Source of the DNA: Naasia lichenicola
GTDB lineage: Bacteria > Actinomycetota > Actinomycetes > Actinomycetales > Microbacteriaceae
NCBI RefSeq assembly: GCF_004801885.1
Contig: NZ_SSSM01000002.1
Coordinates: 124,001-188,000, forward strand
DNA length: 64,000 bases
Direction: 5' to 3'
Positions 34,356-43,194 of the stretch are shown one piece after another. Under the pieces are notes generated by a model that saw only the letters and a program-made list of their open reading frames with translations, did not search any database and was not told where the DNA came from. Numbering within the stretch: position 1 is the first letter of the stretch; every line of letters begins with the position of its first letter. The translations under genes were made by a program, and so were the position numbers.

Positions 34356-35308
34356 TGTCGACGGCCACGCTGCTCCGCGCGCTCGCATCGGGTCCGATCG
34401 TGCTCGACGGCGGCCTGGGCACCCTGCTCGAGGCGCATGGGCACGATCTCTCGAGCGGCCTGTGGTCCGCTCGTCTGCTGGCCGAGCGCCCCGAGGTGAT
34501 CGCCGACGCCCACCGCGAATTCGTCGACGCGGGAGCTCGGATCGTGATCTCCGCCTCCTACCAGTCGACCTTCGAGGGGTACGCGGGGATCGGCATCGAC
34601 GCCACACAGGCCTCTGCACTGATGCGCATCAGCGTCGACCTCGCCCGGTCTGCGGCAGCCGATCGGCAGGCGTGGGTGGCGGCGTCGGTCGGCCCCTACG
34701 GTGCGATGCTCGCGGACGGCTCGGAGTACCGCGGGGACTACGGCATGTCGGTCGACGAGCTGCGCGACTGGCACCGCCCGCGCATCGCCGCTCTGGCCTC
34801 CGCGGGCGCCGATCTGCTGGCCGCGGAGACGATCCCCTGCCTCGCGGAGGTGCAGGCGGTCGCCGCCGAGTTCGACGCGGCTGGCGCCCCCGGCTGGATC
34901 AGCATCACGGTGCACGATGGGCGGCTGCGGTCAGGGGAATCGATGGCGGACGCGTTCCGTATCGCGGCATCCTTCCCGGCTGTCCTGGCGATCGGCGTCA
35001 ACTGCAGCGCACCAGCCGAGATCTCCGACGCGCTCCGCATCGCGCGCGAGACGACCGACCTCCCGTTCGTCGCATATCCGAACAGCGGAGAGGGATGGGA
35101 CGCGACGAACCGCACCTGGCTCGGCAGCGCCGCGTTCCCCGATACCCTCGTCCGCGACTGGCTGGATGGCGGGGCGTCGGTCATCGGCGGCTGCTGCCGC
35201 GTCGGACCCGCTCAGATCCGGGGCATGGCGGATGTCGTCCACGACCAGTCGCGCGCCGCACCCGAGGTGCCGCCGCAAGCCGAATCGCCCCAGGAGGCAC
35301 CCCGATGA
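34355..35308 (+). CDS. mmuM: homocysteine S-methyltransferase
   Basis: A 317-residue cytoplasmic enzyme that transfers a methyl group from S-methylmethionine (or S-adenosylmethionine) to homocysteine, giving methionine. The family plan is clear: LDGGLGTLLEAHGHDL at the start, and zinc-ligand cysteines in GVNCSAP and GGCC near the end. Its ATG shares one base with the M20 stop codon (TGATG), so it is translationally coupled. The last about 25 residues are Pro/Ala-rich and not part of the fold. Confidence 0.9.
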   Translation: MSTATLLRALASGPIVLDGGLGTLLEAHGHDLSSGLWSARLLAERPEVIADAHREFVDAGARIVISASYQSTFEGYAGIGIDATQASALMRISVDLARSAAADRQAWVAASVGPYGAMLADGSEYRGDYGMSVDELRDWHRPRIAALASAGADLLAAETIPCLAEVQAVAAEFDAAGAPGWISITVHDGRLRSGESMADAFRIAASFPAVLAIGVNCSAPAEISDALRIARETTDLPFVAYPNSGEGWDATNRTWLGSAAFPDTLVRDWLDGGASVIGGCCRVGPAQIRGMADVVHDQSRAAPEVPPQAESPQEAPR

Positions 35309-35838
35309 CCGAGACGACGCTCGAGGCGATCCGCGGCGACATCACGCGGGAGAGAGTGGACGCGATCGTCAACGCCGCGAACAGCAGCCTGCTGGGCGGT
35401 GGAGGTGTGGACGGCGCCATCCACCGAGCCGGCGGACCCGAGATCCTGGCCGCCTGCCGCGCCCTCCGAGCCGGAGCGCTCGCCGACGGACTGCCCACCG
35501 GCGACGCCGTCGCGACTCCCGCGGGACGCCTGCAGGCGACCTGGGTCATCCACACCGTCGGACCGGTGCACTCCACTCGGGAGGACAGGACCGCGCAGCT
35601 CGCGAGCGCGTACCGGCGCTCACTCGACGTGGCCGCCGACCTCGGCGCACGGACCGTGGCGTTTCCGGCCATCTCCGCCGGCGTCTACGGCTGGCCGATG
35701 GACGACGCGGCCCGCGTGGCCGTGCGGGCGGTGCGCGAGACGATCGCTCAGCGCCCCGACGCGTTCGACCTGGTGCGCTTCGTGCTGTTCAGCGACGATG
35801 CGCTGCGGGAATTCGAGCTGGCCATCTCCGCGGCCTGA
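35305..35838 (+). CDS. macrodomain protein, O-acetyl-ADP-ribose deacetylase type
   Basis: A 177-residue single-macrodomain protein. MacroD-type enzymes hydrolyse O-acetyl-ADP-ribose or remove mono-ADP-ribose from acidic residues. The binding and catalytic stretch is visible as GDIT, IVNAANSSLLGGGGVDGAI (residues 21-39, with Asn and the GGGGVD loop) and AFPAISAGVYGWP. The ATG overlaps the mmuM stop by ATGA and has AGGAGG eight bases upstream. Its third position in an operon with a peptidase and methionine synthesis gene is unexplained. Confidence 0.9.
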   Translation: MTETTLEAIRGDITRERVDAIVNAANSSLLGGGGVDGAIHRAGGPEILAACRALRAGALADGLPTGDAVATPAGRLQATWVIHTVGPVHSTREDRTAQLASAYRRSLDVAADLGARTVAFPAISAGVYGWPMDDAARVAVRAVRETIAQRPDAFDLVRFVLFSDDALREFELAISAA

Positions 35839-35882
35839 CCGCTTCAGGCCGGGCCGCTGCAGGACAGTCGGACGTCGTCGCC

Positions 35883-36419
35883 TCAGGCGCTCTCGAGCAC
35901 CGGGCGGAGCTGGGCCACCCAGGCGGAGTAGCCCGCGTCGTTGAGATGCAGGCGGTCGTCGCTGTACTCCGGCTTGATCTCGCCATCCTCCTCGGCGAGC
36001 TCCGGCCAGAGGTCGACCCACTCGGCCTTCACCGTCGGGGCGAACTGGCGGACGTGGATGTTGATCTCGCGCACGAGGTCCGCGAGCTCGCGGTCACGCG
36101 GCAGGACGGACTGCACGATCACGCGGGTCTCGGGCAGCTCGTGGTGGATCTTCCAGAGGATGGACTCGATGTTGCGAACGGTCTGCTCGACGGGGCGTCG
36201 CCAGGCGAGGTCATTGGTGCCGATCAGCAGCACGATCGTGCCGGGCGCCTGCTCGATGACCGACTCGAGCCGCTCGAGGACGAGCTCCGTGGTGTCGCCG
36301 CCCACCCCGAGGTTGACCGCCCCCGCATCGGGAAACCATTCAGCCCAGTTGCCGGCCTCGGTGAGGCTGTCGCCGAGGAAGATCGTCGTGCGCGCGGTCG
36401 TGCCTGTGGTGTCGTTCAC
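35883..36419 (-). CDS. SGNH/GDSL-family hydrolase
   Basis: A 178-residue esterase-type hydrolase without signal peptide. Block I FLGDSLTEAG holds the nucleophile S18, block III GTND has N70, and block V DDRLHLN has D155 and H158. The short form resembles TesA-like lysophospholipase/acyl esterases and GDSL sugar-ester hydrolases. The GTG start at 36419 follows TAACCT (36426-36431) with a 6-base gap. It converges on the macrodomain gene. Confidence 0.88.
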   Translation of the reverse strand: MNDTTGTTARTTIFLGDSLTEAGNWAEWFPDAGAVNLGVGGDTTELVLERLESVIEQAPGTIVLLIGTNDLAWRRPVEQTVRNIESILWKIHHELPETRVIVQSVLPRDRELADLVREINIHVRQFAPTVKAEWVDLWPELAEEDGEIKPEYSDDRLHLNDAGYSAWVAQLRPVLESA

Positions 36420-36535
36420 CCTTCGAGGTTAGGGCGGCATGGTGTGTCGCGCCAATGGAAGAGCCCCTCGACGGGTGGTCCACGGTACCCGGACAGCTGA
36501 TCAGGGTCGTCTTTCGGCAATCTGGCATTCGGACT

Positions 36536-37390
36536 TCAGATTCCCTCCTTCGCTTCCCTTCGACGACGGAGCAGCAGCGGGACGAAGGGAAGAGCGACGG
36601 CCGCGGCGAGACCCACCCCCACGAGGATCAGGATGGGGGCGGCGAGTCCCGAAGCGCCGTCCTCCGCTGTCAGAGCGACGGCCGGAGCCTGCCGCGCGAC
36701 CGGTGGATCAGATGCACCGGCAGCCGCACCCGTCGGCTCCTCCGGACTCGTCGGGGCCGCTGACGGATCTGGAGTCGCCGCGGCGGACGGTACGGAGGCA
36801 GTGGGCGGTGCCTGGCCCTCGGCAGCTTGCGGGGTCGCCACTGGGGAAGGATCGACGGGCGCCGCGGAGGATGGCGTCGCCGACGGTGGAGTGACAACGG
36901 GAGGGGCCGCAGCAGGCGCCGCCGGGCCGACGCTGCCCGGGTACTTGCCGAACACCTCGACCGCCCAGGTCGTGCCGCCGCCCTCGATCAGTGCGATGCC
37001 GATGTCGGTGTAGTCGCCGAGGATGTTGGCGCGATGGCCGGGCGAATCCATCCAGCCCTGGTGGAGGGACGCGCCCGTCGCGTAGCCCTGGGCGACGTTC
37101 TCCGCGGCACCCTGCCAGCCCGCGGGGATCTGGGAGGAGTAGTCCGGGTTGTGCGACAGGGTGCCGTTCGCCGCGAGCTGCTGCGCCCAGGCGAGGGCGA
37201 CCTGATCCATGGCGGCGTTGCGGTTGAGGCCGTTCTGCCCGTTGTCCCAGCGAGCCTGGTCGACGAGTCCGCCGATGGTGTCCTCGTCGTACGCCTGCGC
37301 CGGCAGTGCGCCACTGAGGGCGATGAGCACCGCGATGCCGACGCAGATCGCTGCCGTGAGGAGTGCGCGAAGGTGGACCAGCACCGGCAT
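36536..37390 (-). CDS. secreted CAP-domain (SCP/PR-1) protein with C-terminal membrane anchor
   Basis: A 284-residue surface protein. A signal peptide (1-33, ending AQA) precedes a CAP domain (about 36-150) with SHNPDYS, GENVAQG-like AENVAQGYATG and the hallmark HRANIL. Next comes about 90 residues of Pro/Ala/Ser-rich linker, one transmembrane helix (about 247-272) and a basic tail RRRREAKEG. There is no LPxTG or LAxTG motif before the helix. CAP proteins are typically extracellular and of uncertain biochemical role. AGAGGGGAAGG precedes the ATG. Confidence 0.85.
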   Translation of the reverse strand: MPVLVHLRALLTAAICVGIAVLIALSGALPAQAYDEDTIGGLVDQARWDNGQNGLNRNAAMDQVALAWAQQLAANGTLSHNPDYSSQIPAGWQGAAENVAQGYATGASLHQGWMDSPGHRANILGDYTDIGIALIEGGGTTWAVEVFGKYPGSVGPAAPAAAPPVVTPPSATPSSAAPVDPSPVATPQAAEGQAPPTASVPSAAATPDPSAAPTSPEEPTGAAAGASDPPVARQAPAVALTAEDGASGLAAPILILVGVGLAAAVALPFVPLLLRRRREAKEGI

Positions 37391-37471
37391 GGCCTTCCCC
37401 TCTCGCTCGGCGCTCAGCGCCTCATCGGACCCGACCCGGACCGCACCTGTCGCGAGCTCCGGTCGCGGATC

Positions 37472-39058
37472 TCACCGAGCCTGACTGCGCCTGACAGTGC
37501 CGGCCTCACGCGCCGGCTGCTTCTCGGCGGTGGCCGTGATCCGGTTGGCCATTCCGCTGAAGATGATGCCGTGGAAGGGCAGGATCGCGAACCAGTACAG
37601 CCTGCCGCTGAGCCCGCGGGGGAAGAAGACGGCTCGCTGGCGGTAGACCGATCCGCCGCCTTCGCCGTCCGTCGCCCACAGTTCGAGCCAGGCGCGCCCC
37701 GGCACCTTCATCTCGGCGCGGAGGCGCAGCACCTTGCCCCGCTCGATGTGCTCGACCCTCCACCAGTCGAGCGCGTCGCCGGTGTGCAGCCGCTGGGCGT
37801 CGCGGCGGCCGCGGCGCAGCCCCACCCCGCCGACCAGCCTGTCCATCCAGCCGCGCACCGCCCAGGCGAGCGGGAAGGAGTACCAGCCGTTCTGCCCGCC
37901 GATGCCCTCGATGACCTTCCACAGCTCCTCACGGGGCGCCGCGCTCTTCTGGGTCCGGTCGTCGGTGAAGACGGTGTGGCCGGCCCAGTTCGGATCGGTG
38001 GGCAGAGGATCGGACGGAGTGCCCGAGACGCTGGAGTTGCGCCAGCTGGTCTCGACCTGGCCGTCTCGCTCGCGCTGCAGCGCGTAGCGGACGGCGAGGC
38101 GGTAGCGCAGCAGCCCCTCGGCGGGCGGCGGGATGTAGGCGTCGATGTCGTGCTCCCGGACCACGCAGTCGTGCTGCAGCGACTGGACGAGCGGCACGGC
38201 GATCGCCCGCGGCACGGGGGTCACGAGGTTCACCCAGTGCGAGGCGAGTCCCGGCGTGAGCAGGGGCAGGCTGGCGATCGGCCGCTGATGCAGGCCCGCC
38301 TCGAGGGCGTAGCCGTTCATGGCCTGGCCGTAGCGCAGCACATCCGGGCCGCCGATGTCGAACGCGCGGTTGAGCCCGACGGGCAGATCGGCCGCCTCGA
38401 CCAGATAGTGCAGCACGTCGCGGACGGCGATCGGCTGGATGAAGTTGCGCACCCACTTCGGCGCGGGCATGTACGGCAGCACATCGGTGAGGTGGCGGAT
38501 CATCTCGAACGACGCGCTTCCGGACCCGATGACGATGCCCGCCTGCAGGATGACCGTCGGCACGCCCGACGCCATGAGCACCTCGCCGACCACTTTGCGG
38601 CTCTCGAGGTGCCGGCTCAGCTTCTCGCCGTCGGGGTGCAGGCCGCCGAGGTAGACGATCCGGGAGACGCCCGCCGCCTTCGCCGCCTTCGCGACGTTCT
38701 CGGCGTTGCCGCGCTCGACGTCCTCGAAGCGCTCGCCGTGACCCTTGGCCATCGAGTGCACGAGGTAGTAGACGGTCTCGACGTCGCGGAAGGCGGCCTC
38801 GAGGGTCGATGGGTCGGCGAGGTCGGCCGTCACTATCTCCACATCGGGCGCCCATGGCACGTCGGCCAGCTTCTGCGGATCGCGGACCAGTGCCCGCACG
38901 GCGAATCCCGCCTCCACCAGCCGCGGAGCGAGGCGGCCGCCGACGTAGCCGGTTGCACCAGTGACGAGCACGCGCCGGACGTCGCCGGCCGGTGTCGCCT
39001 CTCCCTGCTGGGTCGGCTTCGCTGCTGCCTGATCGGATCCGTCGGGGCTCGTGGTCAT
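37472..39058 (-). CDS. SDR-family (atypical) NAD(P)-binding protein with C-terminal DUF2867
   Basis: A 528-residue two-domain protein. Residues about 28-310 are an atypical extended SDR with the nucleotide motif TGATGYVGGRLA and the YYLVHSM and YLGGLHP blocks typical of NDUFA9-like and UbiA-pathway reductases; residues about 330-510 form DUF2867, a START-like domain, with the characteristic WYSFPLAWAVRGWMD. The pairing is common in actinobacteria but its substrate is unknown; a lipid or isoprenoid quinone is possible. ATG 39058 follows TACGCT with a 6-base gap. It is divergent from deoC. Confidence 0.85.
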   Translation of the reverse strand: MTTSPDGSDQAAAKPTQQGEATPAGDVRRVLVTGATGYVGGRLAPRLVEAGFAVRALVRDPQKLADVPWAPDVEIVTADLADPSTLEAAFRDVETVYYLVHSMAKGHGERFEDVERGNAENVAKAAKAAGVSRIVYLGGLHPDGEKLSRHLESRKVVGEVLMASGVPTVILQAGIVIGSGSASFEMIRHLTDVLPYMPAPKWVRNFIQPIAVRDVLHYLVEAADLPVGLNRAFDIGGPDVLRYGQAMNGYALEAGLHQRPIASLPLLTPGLASHWVNLVTPVPRAIAVPLVQSLQHDCVVREHDIDAYIPPPAEGLLRYRLAVRYALQRERDGQVETSWRNSSVSGTPSDPLPTDPNWAGHTVFTDDRTQKSAAPREELWKVIEGIGGQNGWYSFPLAWAVRGWMDRLVGGVGLRRGRRDAQRLHTGDALDWWRVEHIERGKVLRLRAEMKVPGRAWLELWATDGEGGGSVYRQRAVFFPRGLSGRLYWFAILPFHGIIFSGMANRITATAEKQPAREAGTVRRSQAR

Positions 39059-39144
39059 CGCGTCAGCGTACGCCGCGGGTCCGGCTGGGAGCTTGGGAGT
39101 CGCCCCGCCGCCTCCGGTCGCGCGGCGACTCGTAGGCTGGGCCC

Positions 39145-39873
39145 ATGACCACGCAGACTCTCCCCTCGGTCGCCGAGATCGCCGGACTGATCGATCACGC
39201 GATCCTCAAGCCCGAGCTCACCCGCGCCGACGTCGACAGCCAGCTCGACACCGCGGCCCAGTACTCCATCTTCAGCGTCTGCGTGCGGCCGTCCGACATC
39301 GCGCACGCCGTCTCGAAGCTCGAGGGCAGCGGCGTGCTGGTGGGCACGGTGATCGGATTCCCGCACGGCACCACGTCATCCCAGGCCAAGGCCGCCGAGG
39401 CGCGCCAGGCCATCGCGGACGGCGCGGCCGAGCTCGACATGGTGCTGAACATCGGCCGGCTGCGCAGCGGTCTCATCACGGATGTCGAGGACGACATCCG
39501 TGCCGTCGTCGACGCGGCCGACGGCACGCTCGTCAAGGTCATCCTCGAGACCGCCTTCCTCTCGGATGAGGAGATCGTGGCCGGCTGCGAGGCGGCCGAG
39601 CGCGCGGGAGCCGACTTCGTCAAGACCTCCACCGGATTCGCCGGCGGCGGGGCGACCATCCCTCACCTCACCCTGATGCGCGCCAGCGTCTCGGCCGGCG
39701 TCGAGGTCAAGGCATCCGGCGGCGTCCGCGATCTCGACACCCTCCTCGAGATGCGTGAGCTGGGAGTGACCCGGTTCGGCACCAGCGCGACGGCGACCAT
39801 CCTCGACGACCTCGCGCATCGACTCGAGCACGGCGAGGCCTCCGCCTCGACGACCGACTCCAGCTCCTACTGA
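39145..39873 (+). CDS. deoC: deoxyribose-phosphate aldolase
   Basis: A 242-residue class I aldolase that splits 2-deoxyribose 5-phosphate into glyceraldehyde 3-phosphate and acetaldehyde during deoxynucleoside breakdown. The Schiff-base lysine K160 lies in FVKTSTGF; DHAILKPE, ELDMVLNIG and KASGGVRD are also conserved. ATG 39145 follows TAGGCT (39133-39138) with a 6-base gap, a leaderless start. The ROK kinase gene 56 bases downstream may be in the same operon. No other deo genes are here. Confidence 0.95.
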   Translation: MTTQTLPSVAEIAGLIDHAILKPELTRADVDSQLDTAAQYSIFSVCVRPSDIAHAVSKLEGSGVLVGTVIGFPHGTTSSQAKAAEARQAIADGAAELDMVLNIGRLRSGLITDVEDDIRAVVDAADGTLVKVILETAFLSDEEIVAGCEAAERAGADFVKTSTGFAGGGATIPHLTLMRASVSAGVEVKASGGVRDLDTLLEMRELGVTRFGTSATATILDDLAHRLEHGEASASTTDSSSY

Positions 39874-39929
39874 TCGCCCCGCACTCCCGAACACCTGACG
39901 ACAGGCCAGGACAGGACAAGGACAGGACG

Positions 39930-40847
39930 ATGCGCTTCGCACTGGCGGTCGACCTCGGCGGCACCAAGGTGGAGGCCGCGCTGGTGTCGGAGGATGCCGT
40001 CGTGCTCGCCCGATCGCGCCGACGTGCGCCGACGGGTCCGGACTCCACGCACGCCTCGCTGTCCGCCGCGCTGTCGACGGTCATCGGCGGGGCCCTCGGC
40101 GAGCTGCCGTCCGGATCCGGGCTGACGGGGATCGGCATCGGCAGCGCGGGGCCGCTCGACCTCGACGCCGGCACGGTCTCGCCGCTGAACCTGCCCGGCT
40201 GCGCCGATTTCCCGCTGCGCCGGACTGTCTCGGCCGCACGCCCCGAGCTTCCCGTCCACCTCGCGCTGGACGGACTGTGCATCACGCTCGCCGAGCACTG
40301 GGTCGGCGCGGCGGTCGGCCGACGGAGCGTGCTGGGCATGGTGGTCTCGACCGGAATCGGCGGAGGCATCGTCATGGACGGCCGCCCGCTGCTCGGCGGA
40401 ACGGGCAATGCCGGACACATCGGGCAGGTGACGGTCCCGGGCTACCTTCCCGAGGGCGTCGGCGGACTGCCGGCGACCTCCGAGCGCCTGGCGAGCGGGC
40501 CGAACATCGTCGGCTGGGCCAGGGAGCTCGGCTGGCAGGGACGCACGGGCGAGGAGCTCGCCGCTGCCTACGCCGGCGCGGACCCGCTGGCCGTCGCCGC
40601 CGTCCGACGCAGCGCGAGCGCCGTCGGCGCGGTCATCGCCTCGGCGAGCGCCCTGCTCGACCTCGACGTCGTGGTGATCGGTGGGGGGTTCGTCGCGGTC
40701 TCGCCCGACTATCTCGCCCTGGTCCGGGAGGCCCGAGATCAGGCCGCCCCCTTTCCCTTCGTCGCCCGCGCGGAGATCGTGCCAAGCGGACTCGGCGGCG
40801 ACGGCCCCCTGCTCGGTGCGGCCGCCCTCGTCCTGCGCTCTGCCTAG
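39930..40847 (+). CDS. ROK-family sugar kinase-like protein lacking the zinc motif
   Basis: A 305-residue ROK-family protein. The N-terminal phosphate motif DLGGTKVEAALV, the LDGLCITLAE active-site Asp region (D114) and the STGIGGGIVMDG ATP motif are present. However, the ROK zinc site, normally GNAGHxGH followed by CxCGxxGC, reads GNAGHIGQ (160-166) then GYLPEGVGGLPAT (171-183), with no Cys and the His changed to Gln. Probably a glucokinase-like enzyme whose structural zinc was lost; an inactive homologue is possible. AAGGACAGGACG precedes the ATG. Its TAG stop is part of the next gene's -10. Confidence 0.75.
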   Translation: MRFALAVDLGGTKVEAALVSEDAVVLARSRRRAPTGPDSTHASLSAALSTVIGGALGELPSGSGLTGIGIGSAGPLDLDAGTVSPLNLPGCADFPLRRTVSAARPELPVHLALDGLCITLAEHWVGAAVGRRSVLGMVVSTGIGGGIVMDGRPLLGGTGNAGHIGQVTVPGYLPEGVGGLPATSERLASGPNIVGWARELGWQGRTGEELAAAYAGADPLAVAAVRRSASAVGAVIASASALLDLDVVVIGGGFVAVSPDYLALVREARDQAAPFPFVARAEIVPSGLGGDGPLLGAAALVLRSA

Positions 40848-40856
40848 GCTGGCCGC

Positions 40857-41636
40857 GTGGCCGATTTCCGACGCTACCTCCCGCTCAGCAACCGCGAGCC
40901 GGTCGATGAGAGCGGCGTCACGGGCGATTGGCGGCCTCTGACGTCGCAGTCGCTCATGGCTCTGGCGGATCTGCTCGAGTCATTGCCCCCGGACGCCTGG
41001 AGCAGCGACAGCATGCGCCCGTCGCGTCGACCGTCGATTCTGGGGGGTCCGCTCCGAGACGATGCGCCGCACGAGTCCTCCGGTCTCATGACCGTGACTG
41101 CGGTGGCTGAGCGGCTCGCTCACCGGGTCGAGAGCACCACCTTCGAGCTGCTCTTCCCGACGCTCCTCGTGGGATCCGACCCTCGATCTCCCGACCAGCT
41201 GGTGGCCGCGCTGCGGGATGCGGCCGCCGCCCTCACGCGACGCGGAGTGCGCGACCTGACCGAGGTGATGCTCGCCGCCTGCGACATAGCCCACGCACTG
41301 GGCATCGAGCTGCCGCCCATCGACTCGTCCGCAGGAGTTGCGGGTACACGACCGGTGGTCACCGAAGCGGCGGCGGCGAACGACTCGGTGACCTCCGTCC
41401 GGGCCGACTCAGCGTCCGCACCGCCATTCCGGCGCTTCGACACGAAGGCATTCGGCGCAGCGGTGCTCGCACGGGCCGCGACGTCATCGCCCGCGATCCG
41501 CAGCATCGTCCAGCAGCGCACCCTGGCGCCCACGGACTCCTCCTGGCGGATCGGATCGGGGCCCGACATCCGTGCCACCTCGGCGGTGCTGCTGCTCTGG
41601 GTCGCCGGCCGGGACGTCCGCCCCGTCTTCGCCTGA
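40857..41636 (+). CDS. hypothetical protein, 259 residues
   Basis: A soluble Ala/Arg-rich protein with two helical segments (LMALADLLESLP and DQLVAALRDAAAALTRRGVRDLTEVMLAACDIAHALG) and a C-terminal LLLWVAGRDVRPVFA. No signal peptide, no known motif. GTG 40857 lies six bases after TAGGCT (40845-40850), whose TAG is the stop of the ROK gene, so it is expected to have its own leaderless message. I do not recognise a family. Confidence 0.6.
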   Translation: MADFRRYLPLSNREPVDESGVTGDWRPLTSQSLMALADLLESLPPDAWSSDSMRPSRRPSILGGPLRDDAPHESSGLMTVTAVAERLAHRVESTTFELLFPTLLVGSDPRSPDQLVAALRDAAAALTRRGVRDLTEVMLAACDIAHALGIELPPIDSSAGVAGTRPVVTEAAAANDSVTSVRADSASAPPFRRFDTKAFGAAVLARAATSSPAIRSIVQQRTLAPTDSSWRIGSGPDIRATSAVLLLWVAGRDVRPVFA

Positions 41637-41671
41637 GCCGCGGTGGTCCGGGTCGGACCGACGAGCAGTCC

Positions 41672-42616
41672 CTAGCCGCCGGCCAGGAGCTCCCGAGCGT
41701 CCTGGACGTCGCGACCCATCTGAGCGATCAGCGGACCCACGCCGTCGTAGGCGACCATGCCGCGGATGCGCGCCGCGAAGGTCACGTCCACCTCGTGGCC
41801 GTAGAGATCGAGCGTGCGATCCAGGACATGCGCCTCGATCGTCTTGCGCGAGACGTCGTCGAAGGTCGGATTGGTGCCCACGGAGATGGCGGCCGGGTAT
41901 CGCGGGGTGCCCGGTACCGAGTGGTCGGTGAACCAGCCCGCGTACACGCCGTCGCCGGGCGCGAAGCCGACCGCCTCCGCGGCGAGGTTGGCGGTCGGGA
42001 AGCCGAGCTCTCGACCCCGCTTCAGACCGTGCACCACGATCCCGTGGACGAGGGGCTCTCGGCCGAGCAGCTGCGCGGCGCGGGCGACATCGCCCTCGTC
42101 GAGGAGGCGTCGGATCCGGCTCGAGGAGACGGCGTCGCCGTCGGACTCGCGGATCGGAGCGACGACGGCCTCGAAGCCGCGCTCGGCGCCCAGCTCCTGG
42201 AGCATCGCCCCGTCCCCCGCACCTCGGGCGCCGAAGCGGAAGTTGGGGCCGACCATGACGACCTGGGCAGCGAGGCCGCGCACGAGCACCTCGTCGACGA
42301 ACTCGACGGGCGACTTCGCGGCCATGGCGGCATCGAAGGTCAGCACGAGGGTGGCGTCGATCCCGGTCTCCGCCAGCAGCTGGAGCTTCTGGTCGAGGCT
42401 GACCAGGCTCTCCGGGCACCGCTCGGGTGCCAGCAGGGCGAGCGGGTTGCGGTCGAAGGTGACCACGACCGAGGCGATCCCGCGCCGATGCGCCTGCGCC
42501 AGCATCTCGTCGAGGATCATCCGATGCCCGGTGTGGACGCCATCGAACTTGCCGATGGTGACCGCACTCGGGCCGTAGCCGGAGGGCAGCCCGGCGAGGT
42601 CGCGGAAGACCTCCAC
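41672..42616 (-). CDS. ribF: bifunctional riboflavin kinase/FAD synthetase
   Basis: A 314-residue enzyme that phosphorylates riboflavin to FMN and adenylylates FMN to FAD. The N-terminal FAD synthetase domain (about 15-180) has KFDGVHTGHRMIL and SSSRIRRLL; the C-terminal riboflavin kinase domain (about 185-312) has GRELGFPTANL and ISVGTNPTF. GTG 42616 lies one base after the stop of the upstream membrane-protein gene, with GGAG upstream. Its linkage to truB is the usual bacterial order truB-ribF, here separated by two small membrane-protein genes. Confidence 0.95.
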   Translation of the reverse strand: MEVFRDLAGLPSGYGPSAVTIGKFDGVHTGHRMILDEMLAQAHRRGIASVVVTFDRNPLALLAPERCPESLVSLDQKLQLLAETGIDATLVLTFDAAMAAKSPVEFVDEVLVRGLAAQVVMVGPNFRFGARGAGDGAMLQELGAERGFEAVVAPIRESDGDAVSSSRIRRLLDEGDVARAAQLLGREPLVHGIVVHGLKRGRELGFPTANLAAEAVGFAPGDGVYAGWFTDHSVPGTPRYPAAISVGTNPTFDDVSRKTIEAHVLDRTLDLYGHEVDVTFAARIRGMVAYDGVGPLIAQMGRDVQDARELLAGG

Positions 42617-42617
42617 G

Positions 42618-43112
42618 TCAGACTCCGGTCGGCGGGACGGGGCTGGAGACCGTGTCGGCTGCGATCGTATGGCCCTGGATGTGCGCGGCGGCGACCCGGC
42701 GCTGACGACGCAGCCAGAGCAGGCCGAAGATCGGCAGCACGAGGGGAACGAACAGATAGCCGATGCCGTAGTACGACCAGACGGTGTTGCGCGGGAAGAG
42801 CTCGGCATCCACCACGGACAGTGTGCCGACGACCAGGACGAAGAGCAGCTCGAAGCTGATCGTGACCAGCGCGATCCGGTACCAGACTGCGCCCGGCGCG
42901 ATGAGGGCGATCGTCGCGAGGATGTACACCACGGCCGCCAGTGCGGACAGCGAATAGGCGATCGGCGCCTGATCGAAGCCGGTGATGATCTGGACGGTCG
43001 AGCGGCCCGTGGCCGCGAGCGCGAGCACACCGTAGACGGCGATGAGCACGACGCCGACCCCGCGAACGCGTCGGGAGCTGCGGGGCTGCGGATCCTGCTC
43101 GGTGCTGGTCAT
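42618..43112 (-). CDS. four-helix membrane protein of unknown function
   Basis: A 164-residue protein with four predicted membrane helices (about 20-40, 52-72, 80-103, 115-135) and short polar ends. The gene sits directly upstream of ribF, one base from its start, so it is co-transcribed. I see no motif that identifies a function. GAGAG is ten bases before the ATG and GATAAT ten bases before that. Confidence 0.7.
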   Translation of the reverse strand: MTSTEQDPQPRSSRRVRGVGVVLIAVYGVLALAATGRSTVQIITGFDQAPIAYSLSALAAVVYILATIALIAPGAVWYRIALVTISFELLFVLVVGTLSVVDAELFPRNTVWSYYGIGYLFVPLVLPIFGLLWLRRQRRVAAAHIQGHTIAADTVSSPVPPTGV

Positions 43113-43194
43113 GACGCTCTCGATTATCCCAGGGCGCGGGCGGGACGATGCGCCTTGAGGCGCAGGATGGGTCGGCGAGGCGCGGGGCGCGGGC

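Noticed and set aside
41672-43030. ribF extended upstream through the neighbouring membrane-protein gene
   Set aside because: The extension is an off-frame reading of the 42618-43112 gene; GTG 42616 gives the family N-terminus.
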